Below, one piece after another: positions 11,125 through 23,013 of a stretch of DNA of 64,000 nucleotides. The DNA comes from Tetracentron sinense. Taxonomy: Eukaryota > Streptophyta > Magnoliopsida > Trochodendrales > Trochodendraceae. Under the pieces are notes generated by a model. It was not told where the DNA came from. It made no database searches and saw nothing but the letters and a program-made list of their open reading frames with translations. Each line of letters starts with the position of its first letter. Within the stretch, counting starts at the first letter, position 1. The position numbers and the translations under genes were made by a program. Where the stretch lies: assembly GCA_015143295.1 (NCBI GenBank), contig CM026560.1, forward strand, positions 6,946,501-7,010,500, read 5' to 3'.

Positions 11125-11421
11125 GGCCTCGGATTCTCTCTGGCGAAGCCAGAAAGGCTCCTCTCGAGCGTCTACAAAATAGGGGGCACGTGGTGGAGAA
11201 GTCAAAATCATGGATCGACGTCCCATGATTTTGACTTCTCCACACACTAAACGACATGTGGCAATAAATGGGTGAGAAAAAAGGGCTAAGATATCAAATG
11301 GGGAGAAGTCAAAATCATGGAAGAAAATGAACTGACTTCTCCTTATTTTGTTGTCACCTGTCGCATCATGGATAGATGACCGATACCGGCTTTCTAGCTT
11401 CGCCAGAGACAATCCTGAACC
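11125..11421. mobile_element. Mutator-type MITE copy 1, TSD CATCATCTA
   Basis: This 297-bp element begins GGCCTCGGATTCTCTCTGGC and ends with the imperfect inverse (GGTTCAGGATTGTCTCTGGC reversed). It is flanked by the exact 9-bp duplication CATCATCTA (11116-11124 and 11422-11430), diagnostic of Mutator-like elements. Internally it carries a second inverted pair, GGAGAAGTCAAAATCATGG and its complement, in several copies. It has no coding capacity. Confidence 0.9.
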
Positions 11422-11457
11422 CATCATCTATGCCCATTTGTTTCAAGTTGATGACAC

Positions 11458-11548
11458 ATCATCATCCTACATGGCATCATCTCATTGCTTTAGTCACAAG
11501 GCTTTCTACCACAATGACACTCCCTTTCCCATTAAATCTCTCAAATGA
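11458..11548 (+). repeat. Paralogous empty site of the hAT-type element
   Basis: 'cctacatggcatcatctcatt' followed by 'cattaaatctctcaaat' matches the joined flanks of the hAT-type element (9439-9450 plus 11032-11095) without the insertion. The two copies therefore come from a local duplication older than the transposon. Confidence 0.6.
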
Positions 11549-11772
11549 CAATTCGGCTTCTTCCAATTCTCTCGGTCCCAATAGAATAAATTTGGGAAGC
11601 GTGACAGAGAATTCCATCTCCTTCCCCTTATTGGTTTTCTACTGATGAGCTCAATTTAATAAAATTAAGGGAAGTGATGATTTAAAAACCCTCGATTAAG
11701 TACCTACTATAGAGTGTGTGAGTAGTTAGATTTAGAATACAGTTTCTGACCGAAACTAATAAAGTCTCTACC

Positions 11773-11979
11773 ATAATTATTTTTTAATATTATTTCCTAA
11801 AAATCAAGGTTATGTTGTTAAATCCTAAGGGTTAGTGAACCTTAACCATAGTTAATATGAGTTAGACTGTGATAGGTGTTGGCATGTGAGTATAAGGACC
11901 CGAACTCATATTAATTGTGGTTAAGATTCACTAACCAGGTTCAACAACATAACCTTGATTCTTTGAAAAAATAATTGGT
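11773..11979. repeat. Foldback element
   Basis: Inverted arms 'aaatcaaggttatgttgtt...agggttagtgaacctta' and 'taagattcactaacc...aacaacataaccttgattc' pair over about 85 bp with a short centre. It is MITE-like, without a recognised duplication. Confidence 0.6.
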
Positions 11980-12004
11980 TAAGATTTTTTTAACCCTCTT
12001 AGTC

Positions 12005-12418
12005 AATATTTTTTAAAAGGAATGAAAACCTTGAAGTTAATACTTTTTAAGAGGAATGAAATCCTTGAAGGTTATAACTAAACTCGAGGGAGTCCAGTTA
12101 TGGACGGACATGAGGCGGCCATGTGTGACATTCCTGAATTGTGGTTATTTATCCACCCCTAGGATCCTGTCCTTAGTTTTTAGAAAAAATATATTAAATT
12201 TTTTTAACCATGGTTTGAAAAAATATTAAAGTATTTTTAATATTTTTTTTTTCTAAAAACCAAGGATAGGTGGGTGAACCTTATGAGGGGGTGAATCTTA
12301 ACCACAATTAAAAGGTGTCAAAAGGACATGTGGTGATCTCAGGGGTGTAACCGAACTCCCCCAAGTCCGGTTATAACCGTCGAGGATTTCATTCCTTATT
12401 AATATTTTTTTCTAATAA
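12005..12418. repeat. Large foldback element
   Basis: The arms converge on a centre near 12215. Matching pairs are 'aggaatgaaatccttga' with 'tcgaggatttcattcctt', 'ggttataactaaactcgagggagtc' with its diverged complement near 12350-12380, and 'ccttagtttttagaaaaa' with 'tttctaaaaaccaagg'. It is non-coding, a probable derivative of a DNA transposon. Confidence 0.55.
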
Positions 12419-12849
12419 ATAAAGTAGACTGTTGCCTTAAGATTTAGTAAATCTTAGTCATAGTTAAGATGAAGGACACATGTTAACTTATGGTTGCGAT
12501 TGAAGTCAAAGAACTCAATCACTTGACTCAGTAAGGGGAGAGAGGAAGGAATAGCCGTACATATGCAAAGAGATAAAAGACTTTTTGCAACTCTCTTGAG
12601 CCGACTTAGATTTTTTTAATTATTTGGTTAACTCAACTACAACACAACAAGGCGATAACTGAACGCAAGACAAACGCTCATTTGAGAGGATACAACCGGC
12701 TAAGAGACTTTATCTCTTGTTTCCATCCCTCACTGATTGCGCTAATTTCGAGAAATCTAGATCTAATGCTCACACTCCATAGTACAATCGAATGTTTTTA
12801 ATCACTTTCCAAAAATTAAATGAAACACATACTTTTCCTTTACTCACCC
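12419..12849. other. Non-coding spacer
   Basis: No gene or element end is seen; the stretch lies between a foldback and the second Mutator-type MITE. Confidence 0.5.
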
Positions 12850-13149
12850 GGCCTTCAATTGTCTCTGGCGAAACCAGAAAGGGCTTGTCTCCGGCTTCCA
12901 TAGAATAGGTAACTAGTGGTGGAGAAGTCAAAATCATGGGGCCCATGATTTTGACTTCTTCCCACATATTAAGACATGTGGCGATAAGTGTATGAGAATA
13001 AGGAGGAGAGATATCAAATGGGAAGAAGTCAAAATCATGGGGGGGGGGGGGAAATTGGAATGACTTCTCCCCATTTTTTTTGCCAACTGTCGCACAATGT
13101 ATGGAACCCCGAGAGGAGTTTCTGGCTTCCCCAGAGGCAATCCAAAGCC
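12850..13149. mobile_element. Mutator-type MITE copy 2, TSD TACTCACCC
   Basis: This 300-bp element belongs to the family at 11125-11421. It begins GGCCTTCAATTGTCTCTGGC and ends as the inverse of GGCTTTGGATTGCCTCTGGG. Exact 9-bp duplications TACTCACCC lie at 12841-12849 and 13150-13158. It carries the same internal GAGAAGTCAAAATCATGG pairs, one of them now next to a run of 12 G (13040-13051). Confidence 0.9.
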
Positions 13150-13199
13150 TACTCACCCTCACCCCTCATGCTACTCTTAACTTCTCTTCTCCCACCGAT

Positions 13200-14139
13200 T
13201 TATGATACATGAAAGCCTGGGAGGGGAGGTCCACGTGGTGGTCCAGAGCAATTTCAGGAGATGAGGACGAAGAGTCTGAGCGTGGGTCGTTCAAAACGTT
13301 TCATTAGTTTTGTGTGTTTCAAACCCTTTAAACGGTCACATACCTCTTGGGAGGAGTAGCATCCGTTCAAAGATGCATGTCCCTGCATCCTCTCTATACA
13401 TCCCCTAATCACTAGACCAATAGATGCGTCTCTTCACATCTCCCCAACTCCTCCTCATACGTCCCCTGCTCACTAAATAAACAGGTGCGTCTCTCCTCCT
13501 CCCCTCTATATAAGTCTCCCCAAACGGCTTTCCATCTTCTATAGCTAAACCAACTCTCTCTCTCTCTCTCCCCAATTCACCTTCCCAACCAGATTCACCT
13601 TCCCAACTAAATCTTCATCCCGTCTCCCTATTCCTTTACAAATACCCCTAGTGACAAAGGTTTTCTCTAGCACCACCTGTAAGCAATGTGACATCGAGGT
13701 GTCCATATTTGCGATTAGGTTTCCTCTGTTATCTCATATCGGAATCGTAAGTCTGGTGTTGTTTTTCTATCAACTTATCAACATAGATGTCGACATTTGT
13801 CATTCTCTCTACTGGAAATCTTTGCAAAACCTCTTGTGAACAAAAAACCTTGCAGGAACAGAACCATGCCTGGTATAGAAATTTATATTCAGTCCATGAC
13901 CACCTCTCTCTGCTACGATCAAATGTTGTGATTGGGGTTTTAAAGTGTTACCAATAGAAGTTGGAGAGGGTAGCTTCGAGAAGTTCAAGCAACGGTTTTT
14001 ATTTGTCTGCGTTGACGAAGCTTTGGTTGGTCTTGGCCCATAATTTTCCTTATTTATTTTCCATCGGGATCTTCTCTTCTTTAGATTTTTTGAGAGGAAT
14101 TTTGTTGGAATTAAGAGTACTTTTCTCTCCCAAATTGCT
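13200..14139 (+). mobile_element. Probable 5' LTR and leader of Copia-B
   Basis: The stretch precedes a primer site and a copia gag. It contains a TATA box (CTATATAAG, about 13505) and a CT-rich leader (13553-13570). The left limit cannot be fixed because the other LTR of this element is missing. Confidence 0.4.
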
Positions 14140-14142
14140 TTT

Positions 14143-14155
14143 TGGTATCAAAGCC
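14143..14155 (+). other. Primer binding site of Copia-B
   Basis: TGGTATCAAAGCC has one mismatch to the complement of the plant initiator tRNA-Met 3' end and lies 376 bp upstream of the gag ATG. Confidence 0.7.
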
Positions 14156-14530
14156 AACCCAAGAAACAAAACCCTAGCTGCCAACCACCACCACACCGCA
14201 GCAACACCACCACCACTAGCCAGCTGACAGCCCCAGGCCACCAGCCAACAACCCTCGCGACAGGCGACTAACCATCATAGGCCACCAGCGGCCTTCCGGT
14301 CCCTAGCGCAGCCTCTGTGCTACCACCTTTGGCCTTCTCAGCCTGTCCGTGATGTATTAGAGCCCTCTCAAGCTCTTCGTCTATTGGTTGGGTAGCCGAG
14401 TGTCCAGTTACCCTTGTTTATTCAGCCCTTTTTTTCCTTTTTTCCAATTGTGGCTCTATTGTTGCCGATCGTTATCCGGCCTTTGTTATTTGTCTGTCAT
14501 TTTTTTTTGTATTGTTGGACTACTTGCATC

Positions 14531-14620
14531 ATGACTAAACCGGAAAAAGAAGTTGTCCCTGCTGCCCCTCCAACTTTCTTGGTTCCTCGAACAAATCTCT
14601 CTATCACTCAATCCACACTG

Positions 14621-14651
<31 letters not shown>

Positions 14652-16401
14652 TACAGAATTTTCATGCTTGGTCTCACTCCTTCTGCCTTTATCTTGGTGG
14701 AAAACGCAAGACTGGGTGGATTCTTGGAAAGGAGCCTAAGCCGACTGCATCTGATCCCAAGGTTGAACAGTGAGACATGGATAACTGTATTATTCTGGGT
14801 TGGATGTTAAACTCAGTGGAAGATAGGATCTACAATATGTTCATGTATCACGATACTGTCCATGGTCTGTGGAATGCCTTGACGAAGATGTATGCTCATG
14901 CACCCTGTGACTCTTGGATCTTCGAGCTCTATCAGGATATCTCTCATGCCTCCCAGGCTGCCTTGAGACTCTCAGTTGCGGACTTTTTTGGCTACCTCCA
15001 GACTAGATGGGAGGAGTTGGCTCAGTATGAGCCCCTTAGTGACTTCCCTACCAATGCTGCTATTGAGTCAAAACGTCTTGATCGTAGGCATACATACCAA
15101 TTTCTAATGGGTTTGAAACCTGAGTTTGAGGCTCTTCAGGTTCAGATTTTAAAGACCTCTCCTATGCCTTCTCTTTATGAGACATTTGGTACTGTGGATG
15201 AAGATGAACGCGGGCGTCGTCTTCTTCCACCGACTCCGTCACCTGAGTTGTCTCCACCAGTTCCTGATAAGATGGTCTTTGCTGCTCTTTCAAGCTCTTG
15301 TCTGGCAGGTAATCGCCATTATTTTCAGCATTGCCACAAGCCTCGTTATGTCATTGATCGTTGCTTTGATCTTCATCTTGAGTTGAAGCAATGTTATTCT
15401 CGGAATCGGGACCAGGGGAACGAAGATCGAGGGAAATGGGCTCCCCGTACAGGCTTCATGGCCGAGGTAGCACCTGCTCCATCTATTTTAGATTATAATC
15501 AGCTTCAGTCACAAATTGCTCAACTTCAGTCACACTTGGGCTTGGGTCCTGCTTCTTTTGCCACCATCTCGTCTGCCAGTCCCACGACTACTCTTGCTAT
15601 AGGTATACCTACTGCTCTTCATGTTAAGTCAGGCAATCCCACTTGGATTCTGGAATCCGGAGCCAATAATCACATGACTAGTGAGTTGTCCATTTTATCA
15701 TCTCCAATTACCCCTATTACTCAGTCCGTTCGTATTGCCGATGGGTCCTCTATCAGAATCAGTAGTTAGGGTGATGCACATTTGTCTTCAGACATCACTC
15801 TTCTCTCTGTTTTCTATGTTTCTAACTTTACTTATAATCTTCTCTCAGTTAGTTTGCTTGCAAAAAACCTTCATTGTGCTGTTATTTTCTTACCCGATCA
15901 TTGTCTTTTGCAGGACTTGACTTCGAAGAAGATTTTTGGCAGGGGATATGAGCGCGATGGACTCTACTACTTTGGAGATTCTCCGTCTCTCAAAGTGTCG
16001 TCATCTAGTCTTCATGCGTCTGTTTTGCCTGTTTTTGACTCTTCTGTTTTTTCTATTCAGACTCTTGATTTGTGGCATGCTCGTTTAGGACATGCAAACT
16101 TTCAGTATTTATGTTTGGCCTTTTCCACCTTTGAATAAAGCATGCAAGAACTTTAAATTTAAATGTGTGGTGTATGAATTGTCAAAACATACTCGCACTT
16201 ATATCCCTCGCATGCACCGTGCACCCAGTGCCTTGGATCTTATACACTCTGATGTGTGGGGTCCTTTTCCAGTGACTACCTTATCTCAACATCGTTATTA
16301 TGTCACTTTCATAGATGATTACACTCGTTGCACTTGGGTCTATCTTATGAAGAAAAAATCTGAGGTGTATTCCCACTTTATTAATTTTCTGCAAATGATC
16401 A
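14531..16401 (+). pseudogene. Copia-B gag, protease and integrase 5' part (broken)
   Basis: This is the polyprotein of a Ty1/copia element. The ATG at 14531 opens a gag of the UBN2/DUF4219 style (about 14590-15180). The aspartic protease follows (WILESGANNHM, about 15640, with E in place of the catalytic D), then the pre-integrase HARLGH motif (about 16075) and the integrase start (IHSDVWGPF, about 16240). Damage: a TGA at 14771 where a Trp codon is expected, a TAG at 15767, and a frameshift near 16100. The frame is then cut at 16401 by the SIRE-like element; it resumes at 27692. The element is non-functional. Confidence 0.85.
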
Positions 16402-17630
16402 TGTAAATCCCTATATAGGTGTTGGCAAATTCCGTGATCATTAGATAGGTCATGTGAGTTGAGTCGTCGAGTCATGTTCAACTTGTCAGAAGAGAAGAGC
16501 TAAAGCTTAAAGAAGATTGAAGAAAGAGAAGAAAAAGCTCCTACTCTAGATCTAGACAGGTAATGGACTTAGAGACCCCTACCTAGGTTGGATTTGGCTT
16601 AGATAACTCTAAACATACCTAGGAGGATAGTTTTAAACCTAACAAAGTTGTTTGATCTCATTTGAATCAAATAACAATGAAATGAATCATGGTTTGAAAA
16701 CAATTCTGTCTCAACCAATCGCTCGGTATGAGACCGATCGATCGGTGGCCTACCGAGCGATCGGTGGCTATCGACTGGACAAAAAGTTTGTATGGGATAT
16801 TTTTCCAGAGAGATGATTTCTAACCGAGCGATCGGTCATTTGGACCGAGCGATCCGTTTTGGACCGAGCGATCAGTAGTGAGCACCGATCGATCGGTCCC
16901 CGTAAAAGGAATTTTTATTTTTCTGGATTCTTTTTTTAAACCCTATATAAACAACTTTTTGGAGACCTAATTCGTGTCTTTTGATATTTTTGAAAGAGTA
17001 GAGGTCTGAGAAACTCTTCTAGGGTTTTTCTTATTGCTTTTATTAGATCTTTGTTGATCTCTCCTCTTTCTTTGATCCTAGAGAATGCAAGTATAGATCT
17101 AAACCTTTGATCTTGCATTGTGTGATCTTAGATCTGTATGAGATCCCTCTAGGGTTTGAAACTTTCTAAATTGATTCACAACCCTACACCTTGTGTGTGT
17201 GTCCGGTGTTTGATCCGGAGCCTTCGTGGAAGGAGATCGATCGTGTGTGCTCGTGGTTTTGAAGTAGCTTGAGAAGATTTGGTCGGTATGGAACCGAAGC
17301 TGCTACGGCGGAGATCTAACTTGTTGGTTCGTGGAAATCAAGAGTAAGAGTCTATACCTAGGAACGTCGTTTCTGTTTTGGTAAGGTCTTGTCTTGTACT
17401 TGATATCTTTTCATAGTGAAGTTTATTGCTGGACAAGGTCTCGTGGTTTTTTCCCGTTAGGGTTTTCCACGTAAAAATCTTCTGTGTTTGATTTGTGTGG
17501 ATTGTCTGATTGAATTGTTCATTGATTTCTAAACATATTAATTGAAAAATTAAAATTGGTTAGAAATTATTAGATAGACCTATTCACCCCCCCTCTAGGT
17601 CTTAGAGATCATTGATCTGGATAAATTTCA
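16402..17630 (+). repeat. 5' LTR of the SIRE-like element
   Basis: It contains the palindrome module (16714-16897), a TATA box TATATAA at 16944-16950, and a transcribed leader. It ends in CA directly before the primer site. Confidence 0.95.
16714..16897 (+). promoter_or_regulatory. 3-core-4 palindrome module, SIRE 5' LTR
   Basis: Seven 14-bp units of type ACCGAGCGATCGGT or ACCGATCGATCGGT: three, then a core of about 45 bp (16768-16812, with CTATCGACTGG, TTTGTATGG and CCAGAGAG), then four. Two of the last four have one base changed. The module ends 46 bp before the TATA box. The same layout occurs in gypsy LTRs. Confidence 0.85.
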
Positions 17631-17631
17631 A

Positions 17632-17644
17632 TTGGTATTAGAGC
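17632..17644 (+). other. Primer binding site of the SIRE-like element
   Basis: TTGGTATTAGAGC starts within two bases of the LTR end and has one mismatch to the initiator tRNA-Met complement. Confidence 0.85.
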
Positions 17645-17697
17645 GAGTTCACTGATAAGGCTAATCCCTTAAGTGTGATCCTGTATTATCCGTAATC

Positions 17698-20600
17698 ATG
17701 AGTACTCTAAGAGAAGGAGGATCCGTCTCTCGTCCCCCACTTTTTGATGGGAATAATTATGCTTATTGGAAAGCTAGAATGAGAGCCTTTCTCAAATCTA
17801 TTGACGAGAGAATTTGGATGTCTATACAGAATGGGTGGACTATGCCCATAAAAATTGTAGGAGATTTGACTGTGGTCAAATATTCTGATGAATGGGCCAG
17901 AGAAGAGCTTGAGTCAAGTGGATGGAACACTAAAGGTCTCAATGCTATCTTTACTGCAGTCACTGCTGAGGAATTCAGACGAATTTCTTCATGTGAAACA
18001 GCAAAGGAGGCTTGAGACATTCTTGAAATTACCCATGAGGGTACTACCACTGTTAAAATCTCAAAACTCCAAATGTTAACCACCAAATTTGAACATTTAA
18101 ACATGGATGACAATGACACTTTTGATGAATTCTATGCAAAACTTAGTGCCATTGTCAACGCTAGTTTCAATTTAGGTGAGAAAATATCTAAGTCCAAAAT
18201 AGTTAGAAAAGTCTTTAGATCTCTCCCAGAGAGATTTCAACCCAAAGTCACTGCAATCGAAGAGAGTAAAAATGTTGACTCTCTGAAGATTGAGGAATTG
18301 GTTGGTTCACTCCAAACCTATGAACTCAATCTCCGTCCATCCAAGAAGAACAAATCTTTAGCCTTGAAATCCATCAAGGAATCTTTGGATGAGGATGATA
18401 GTGATGGAGATATGAATGAGGAAGAAATGGCTCTCTTCATTAAAAAATTTCGAAAATTTTTTAGAACGAAAAAGAGGTTTAATCCCAAACAGGGAGAAAA
18501 ATCTTTTGAAAAGTCAAAGTCTAAGCCCTGGGAAAACAAGAAAAATTCCAAGAGTGGCGACAAGAAATCCCAAGGTGTTCAATGTTATGAATGCCATGGC
18601 TTCGGTCATATTTCACCTAACTGTCCTAACAAGAAGAAGAGTAAGAGCAAGGTGATGAATGCCTGTTGGGATGACAGTGATTCCAAGAATGAAGAATCGG
18701 ACAGTTCCTCTTCAAGTGAAGATACTGGAAATCATACGGCTTTCACTGTTTCCCTTTCTGGGATTCTTGAGACTATCTCTGCAGTTGATGAAAATGATAG
18801 AAGTGATGAGAGTGTTCATACTGAGTCTAGTGATGACTTACAGAAGAGTCAAACTGACTCTGAAAGTGATGAAGATTTGAAAACAACTTATGATAAGTTG
18901 TTTGCTGAAAGTTTGAAACTGACTAAAACAAAAATCTCTTTGAGCAAAAAACTGAAACTCATTCAAAATGAAAGAGGTATTTGTAAACTAGTAGCAGAAG
19001 AGAAGAGTGCACTAGTTAGTCAGTTGGAAAATGAAAAAGAAGCATTTGTTTTGAAAGTTCAATGCCTTTTGGAAGAGAATTTCTCATTGACTAATGTGAT
19101 TAGAAAATTAAAAGTTGAAAGAGACACTTCCATGAAAGAAATTGAAGAGTTAAGAACTCTGCAAATGGAGTTGGAAACTTTTAAAGACGCTCTTGTTGAT
19201 AAGGTGAAATTTCTTGAAAAAGAACATCAAATTACCCTTAAAGACAAGACTGACTTGATTCAGAAGGTCTATACTCTTGAAAAGGAAGTAAGAATGTTTG
19301 GTAACACTAGCTGCCTAGATGAATTAGTTAGAAAATATGGATCAAATTCGAGTAGATCTGGGATAGGACATGCTGACACACCAGCTGGTCCTTTAGCTGT
19401 TGGTACAATGGCTAGGGCAGTGTTTGAGCCAATACATTCTGATCCTAAAGAGAATTTACCTTCTACATCAAGTACTAAGGCTTATACAAATTTTGTAAAG
19501 CCTAGAAATACAGCTCCTAGAGTGAATGCTTTGAGGAATCAAATTCCTGTTAGAAGAAATCCTCCTCCTCTTCTAAGATTCATACCCACATGTCACTTTT
19601 GTGGTGTGAGAGGTCACATTCGACCTTATTGTAATGCTTTTAGGAGAGCTCCCCGAAATGGTTCATGGAACCAAAATCAAAGTCAAGGGACTCTTCAAAG
19701 GCAGATTCAGGTTCTAGCTGAAAAGTCTAGAATGTTGAGCGATGATGTTAATAGAATTGCTCAAATCTCTAGGACAAGAACTGGTCAATTTATTCCAAAT
19801 GATTATTCAAAAGGAAACAATTTGACTTATCAAAAAGCTAGAACTGAACAAAACAGAAAAAGGTCAAGATGGACAAAAAGGAAAAAGGTCTCTACTACAC
19901 AGATTAATGATCAAAGATCTAGACAAAGTTTAAAGACTGTGTATGTAAGAAAGGATGACCTTAAGTGCTTTGTCATTCATACTGCCTTGAAAGCCCAAAA
20001 CACAGAAATGTGGTACTTCGATAGTGGGTGTTCTCGGCATATGACAGGTAACAAGTCCTTATTTATTCAATTTGAGGACTGTCCAGATGGGACTGTTACT
20101 TTTGGTGATGGAAGCAAGTCTTTAGTCAAAGGAAAGGGTATCATCGATTCACCAGGCATACCTAAATTGAAAGATGCTTTGTTTGTTGAAGGACTGAAAG
20201 CTAATTTAATTAGCATAAGTCAACTATGTGATGATAACCATGCTATGCACTTTACCCAAAATAAATGCTTAGTCATTAATGGTAAAGGTAAGTGTGTTCT
20301 AGAAGGATTGAGAACCACTGACAATTGCTACGGCTTAACTCCCAGTCCTAATCCCTCAAATGTCTGTTATAAGACTAAAATTGAGGAGGTTGATTTGTGG
20401 CACCGAAGACTAGGTCACATGAACTTCAAAGACCTATGTAAAATCTCTAAGCAAGAGCTTGTGAGAGGTGTTCCCAAACTAGGAAAGTCTTCTACTCCTG
20501 TGTGTGGGCCATGCCAAATTGGTAAACAAATTAGAACCCCACATAAGAAGACTTCAAGTATTGCTACTTCATATCCACTGGAATTAATTCATATGGATCT

Positions 20601-23013
20601 TATGGGTCCTACAAGAACTGAAAGTCTAGGTGGAAAGCGATACATCCTAGTCATGGTTGATGATTTCTCAAGAATGTCATGGGTGGCATTTATAAGAGAG
20701 AAATCCGATGCTTTTGACAATTTCAAAAATATATGCTTGAAAATTCAAAATGAGAAAAGATGCCCAATCACTCGAATTCGAAGTGATCATGGAAAGGAGT
20801 TTGAAAACTCTAAGTACAACGACTTTTGTGATGAGTCGGGTATCAAACATGAATTTTCTGCACCTATTACACCTCAGCAGAATGGTGTAGTAGAAAGGAA
20901 GAACAGGGTTCTCCAAGAGATGGCTAGAGTTATGCTTCATAGCAACAATCTAGCTTCTCATTTCTGGGCTGAGGCAGTTAACATTGCTTGCTATATAGTT
21001 AATAGAGTTTTTCTAAGACCTGGAACAAGGAAAACCCCATATGAGTTGTGGAATAACAAAAAACCTAGTGTCAAGTACTTTCGAGAATTCGGAAGTAAAT
21101 GCTATATCCTTAAGGATAGAGAGCAACTGGGCAAATTTGAATCCCGAAGTGATGAAGGGATATTTCTTGGATATTCCACCAACAGTAGAGCTTATCGAGT
21201 GTATAACTTGAGAACCTCTACGATTATGGAGTCCATAAATGTAGTTGTGGATGACTCTGGTGTTGAAAATGTGCAACTTGAGGATGATGAAAGTGCTGAA
21301 AATGAAAATGTTGAAACTGTTTCAACTCCACTTATTGATAAGCAATCATCTCCATCAAAACCTACACATCCTAGGGTCATGAGTCCTCACACCCCCACTG
21401 ATATAATTGGTGATCTTGAAAGGGGAGTGAGAACGAGGAAACAAATTGAAAATGAAGTTAGCTACATTTGCTATACTTCATCTTTTGAACCCAAGAATGT
21501 AGCTGAAGCTCTTGCAGATGATAATTGGATAAATGCAATGCAAGAAGAGTTACTTCAGTTTACTAGGAATGATGTTTGGTATTTAGTACCTAGGCCTAAC
21601 AATACAAATGTGATAGGTACCAAGTGGATTTTCAAGAACAAATCTGATGAAAAAGGTACTATCATAAGAAATAAGGCTAGGTTAGTTGCACAAGGATACA
21701 CCCAAATTGAAGGTATTGACTTCGATGAAACGTTTGCTCCTGTAGCCAGGCTAGAATCAATAAGAATTCTTCTAGTTGTGGCTTGCCATATGAAATTCAA
21801 ACTTTTTCAAATGGATGTTAAGAGTGCCTTTCTGAATGGCATTCTACATGAGGAAGTCTATGTGGAACAACCAAAAGGGTTTGAAGATCCACATCACCTT
21901 GATTAAGTCTATTGACTAAAAAGGGCCCTCTATGGTTTAAAGCAAGCTCCAAGAGCTTGGTATGAGAGGCTGACTACTTATCTCTTGGAAAACGGATTTT
22001 CGAGAGGGGGAGTAGACAGAACCCTTTTCATAAAGAATGTGAAAGGTGATATTGTCATCGCCCAGATATATGTTGATGACATAGTGTTTGGTTCCACATT
22101 AGACTTACATGCTCGTTCATTTGCTGAACAAATGAAAAATGAATTTGAAATGAGCATGGTTGGTGAGCTAAGTTTCTTCCTTGGTCTTCAGATCAAGCAA
22201 TTGGATTCTGGGATCTCAGTTTCTCAAATCAAATATGCTAAAAATCTAGTGAAGAAATTTGGCATGAGCTCTGCTAAGCATGTAAGAACTCCTATGAGTT
22301 CTACAACAAAACTTAGTAAAGATGCTACAGGCAAAGATGTTGATCAAACTTCTTATAGAAGCATGATTGGTAGTTTACTCTACCTAACTGCTACTAGACC
22401 TGACATAGCCTTTAGTGTTGGTGCATGTGCCCGCTATCAAGCAAGCCCAAAAGAGTCTCACTTGCTTGCAGTTAAGCGTATCATTCGATATGTGAGTGGA
22501 ACTCTATAATTTGGCCTCTTGTATTCTTTTGATACAAATGCCACGATAGTTGGATATTCCGATGCCGATTGGGCCGGAAATGCTGATGATAGGAAAAGCA
22601 CCTCTGGAGGATGTTTCTATATTGGAAACTGCTTAGTTGCTTGGCTTAGCAAAAAGCAGAATTCAATTTCGTTGTCCACTGCAGAAGCTGAGTACATAGC
22701 AGCTGGCAGTTGTTGCACTCAACTTCTGTGGATGAAGCAGATGTTGAATGATTACGGGATTGAACAGAGCACTATGACTGTGTATTGTGATAATTCTAGT
22801 GCTATCAATATTTCCAAAAATCTCGTTCAACATTCTCGCACAAAACACATAGACATTAGACATCACTTCATCCGTGATCTTGTTGAGCAAAAGATTGTGT
22901 CTATAGAGTATGTCCAAACAGAGAATCAATTTGCGGACATTCTTACAAAACCCTTAGATTCCCTTAGGTTTGAACTCCTTAGGAAATCCATAGGTTTGTG
23001 TGGAGTTGAGTAA
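17698..23013 (+). pseudogene. SIRE-like gag-pol polyprotein, 4 nonsense codons
   Basis: One continuous frame of 1771 codons. Domains in order: gag (from 17698), CCHC knuckle ([14 protein letters not shown], about 18583), long charged coiled-coil part (18890-19310), second knuckle ([14 protein letters not shown], about 19591), protease DSG (about 20020), pre-integrase HRRLGH (about 20400), integrase with SDHGKEFE (about 20780), reverse transcriptase with YVDD (22069-22080), and RNase H with SDADWAG, STAEAEY and DNSSAI (22550-22980). Stops interrupt it at 18013 (TGA), 21904 (TAA), 21913 (TGA) and 22507 (TAA). No frameshift is present. Without readthrough the pol is inactive; the stops look like single-base changes from Trp, Tyr, Arg and Gln codons. 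Confidence 0.95.
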
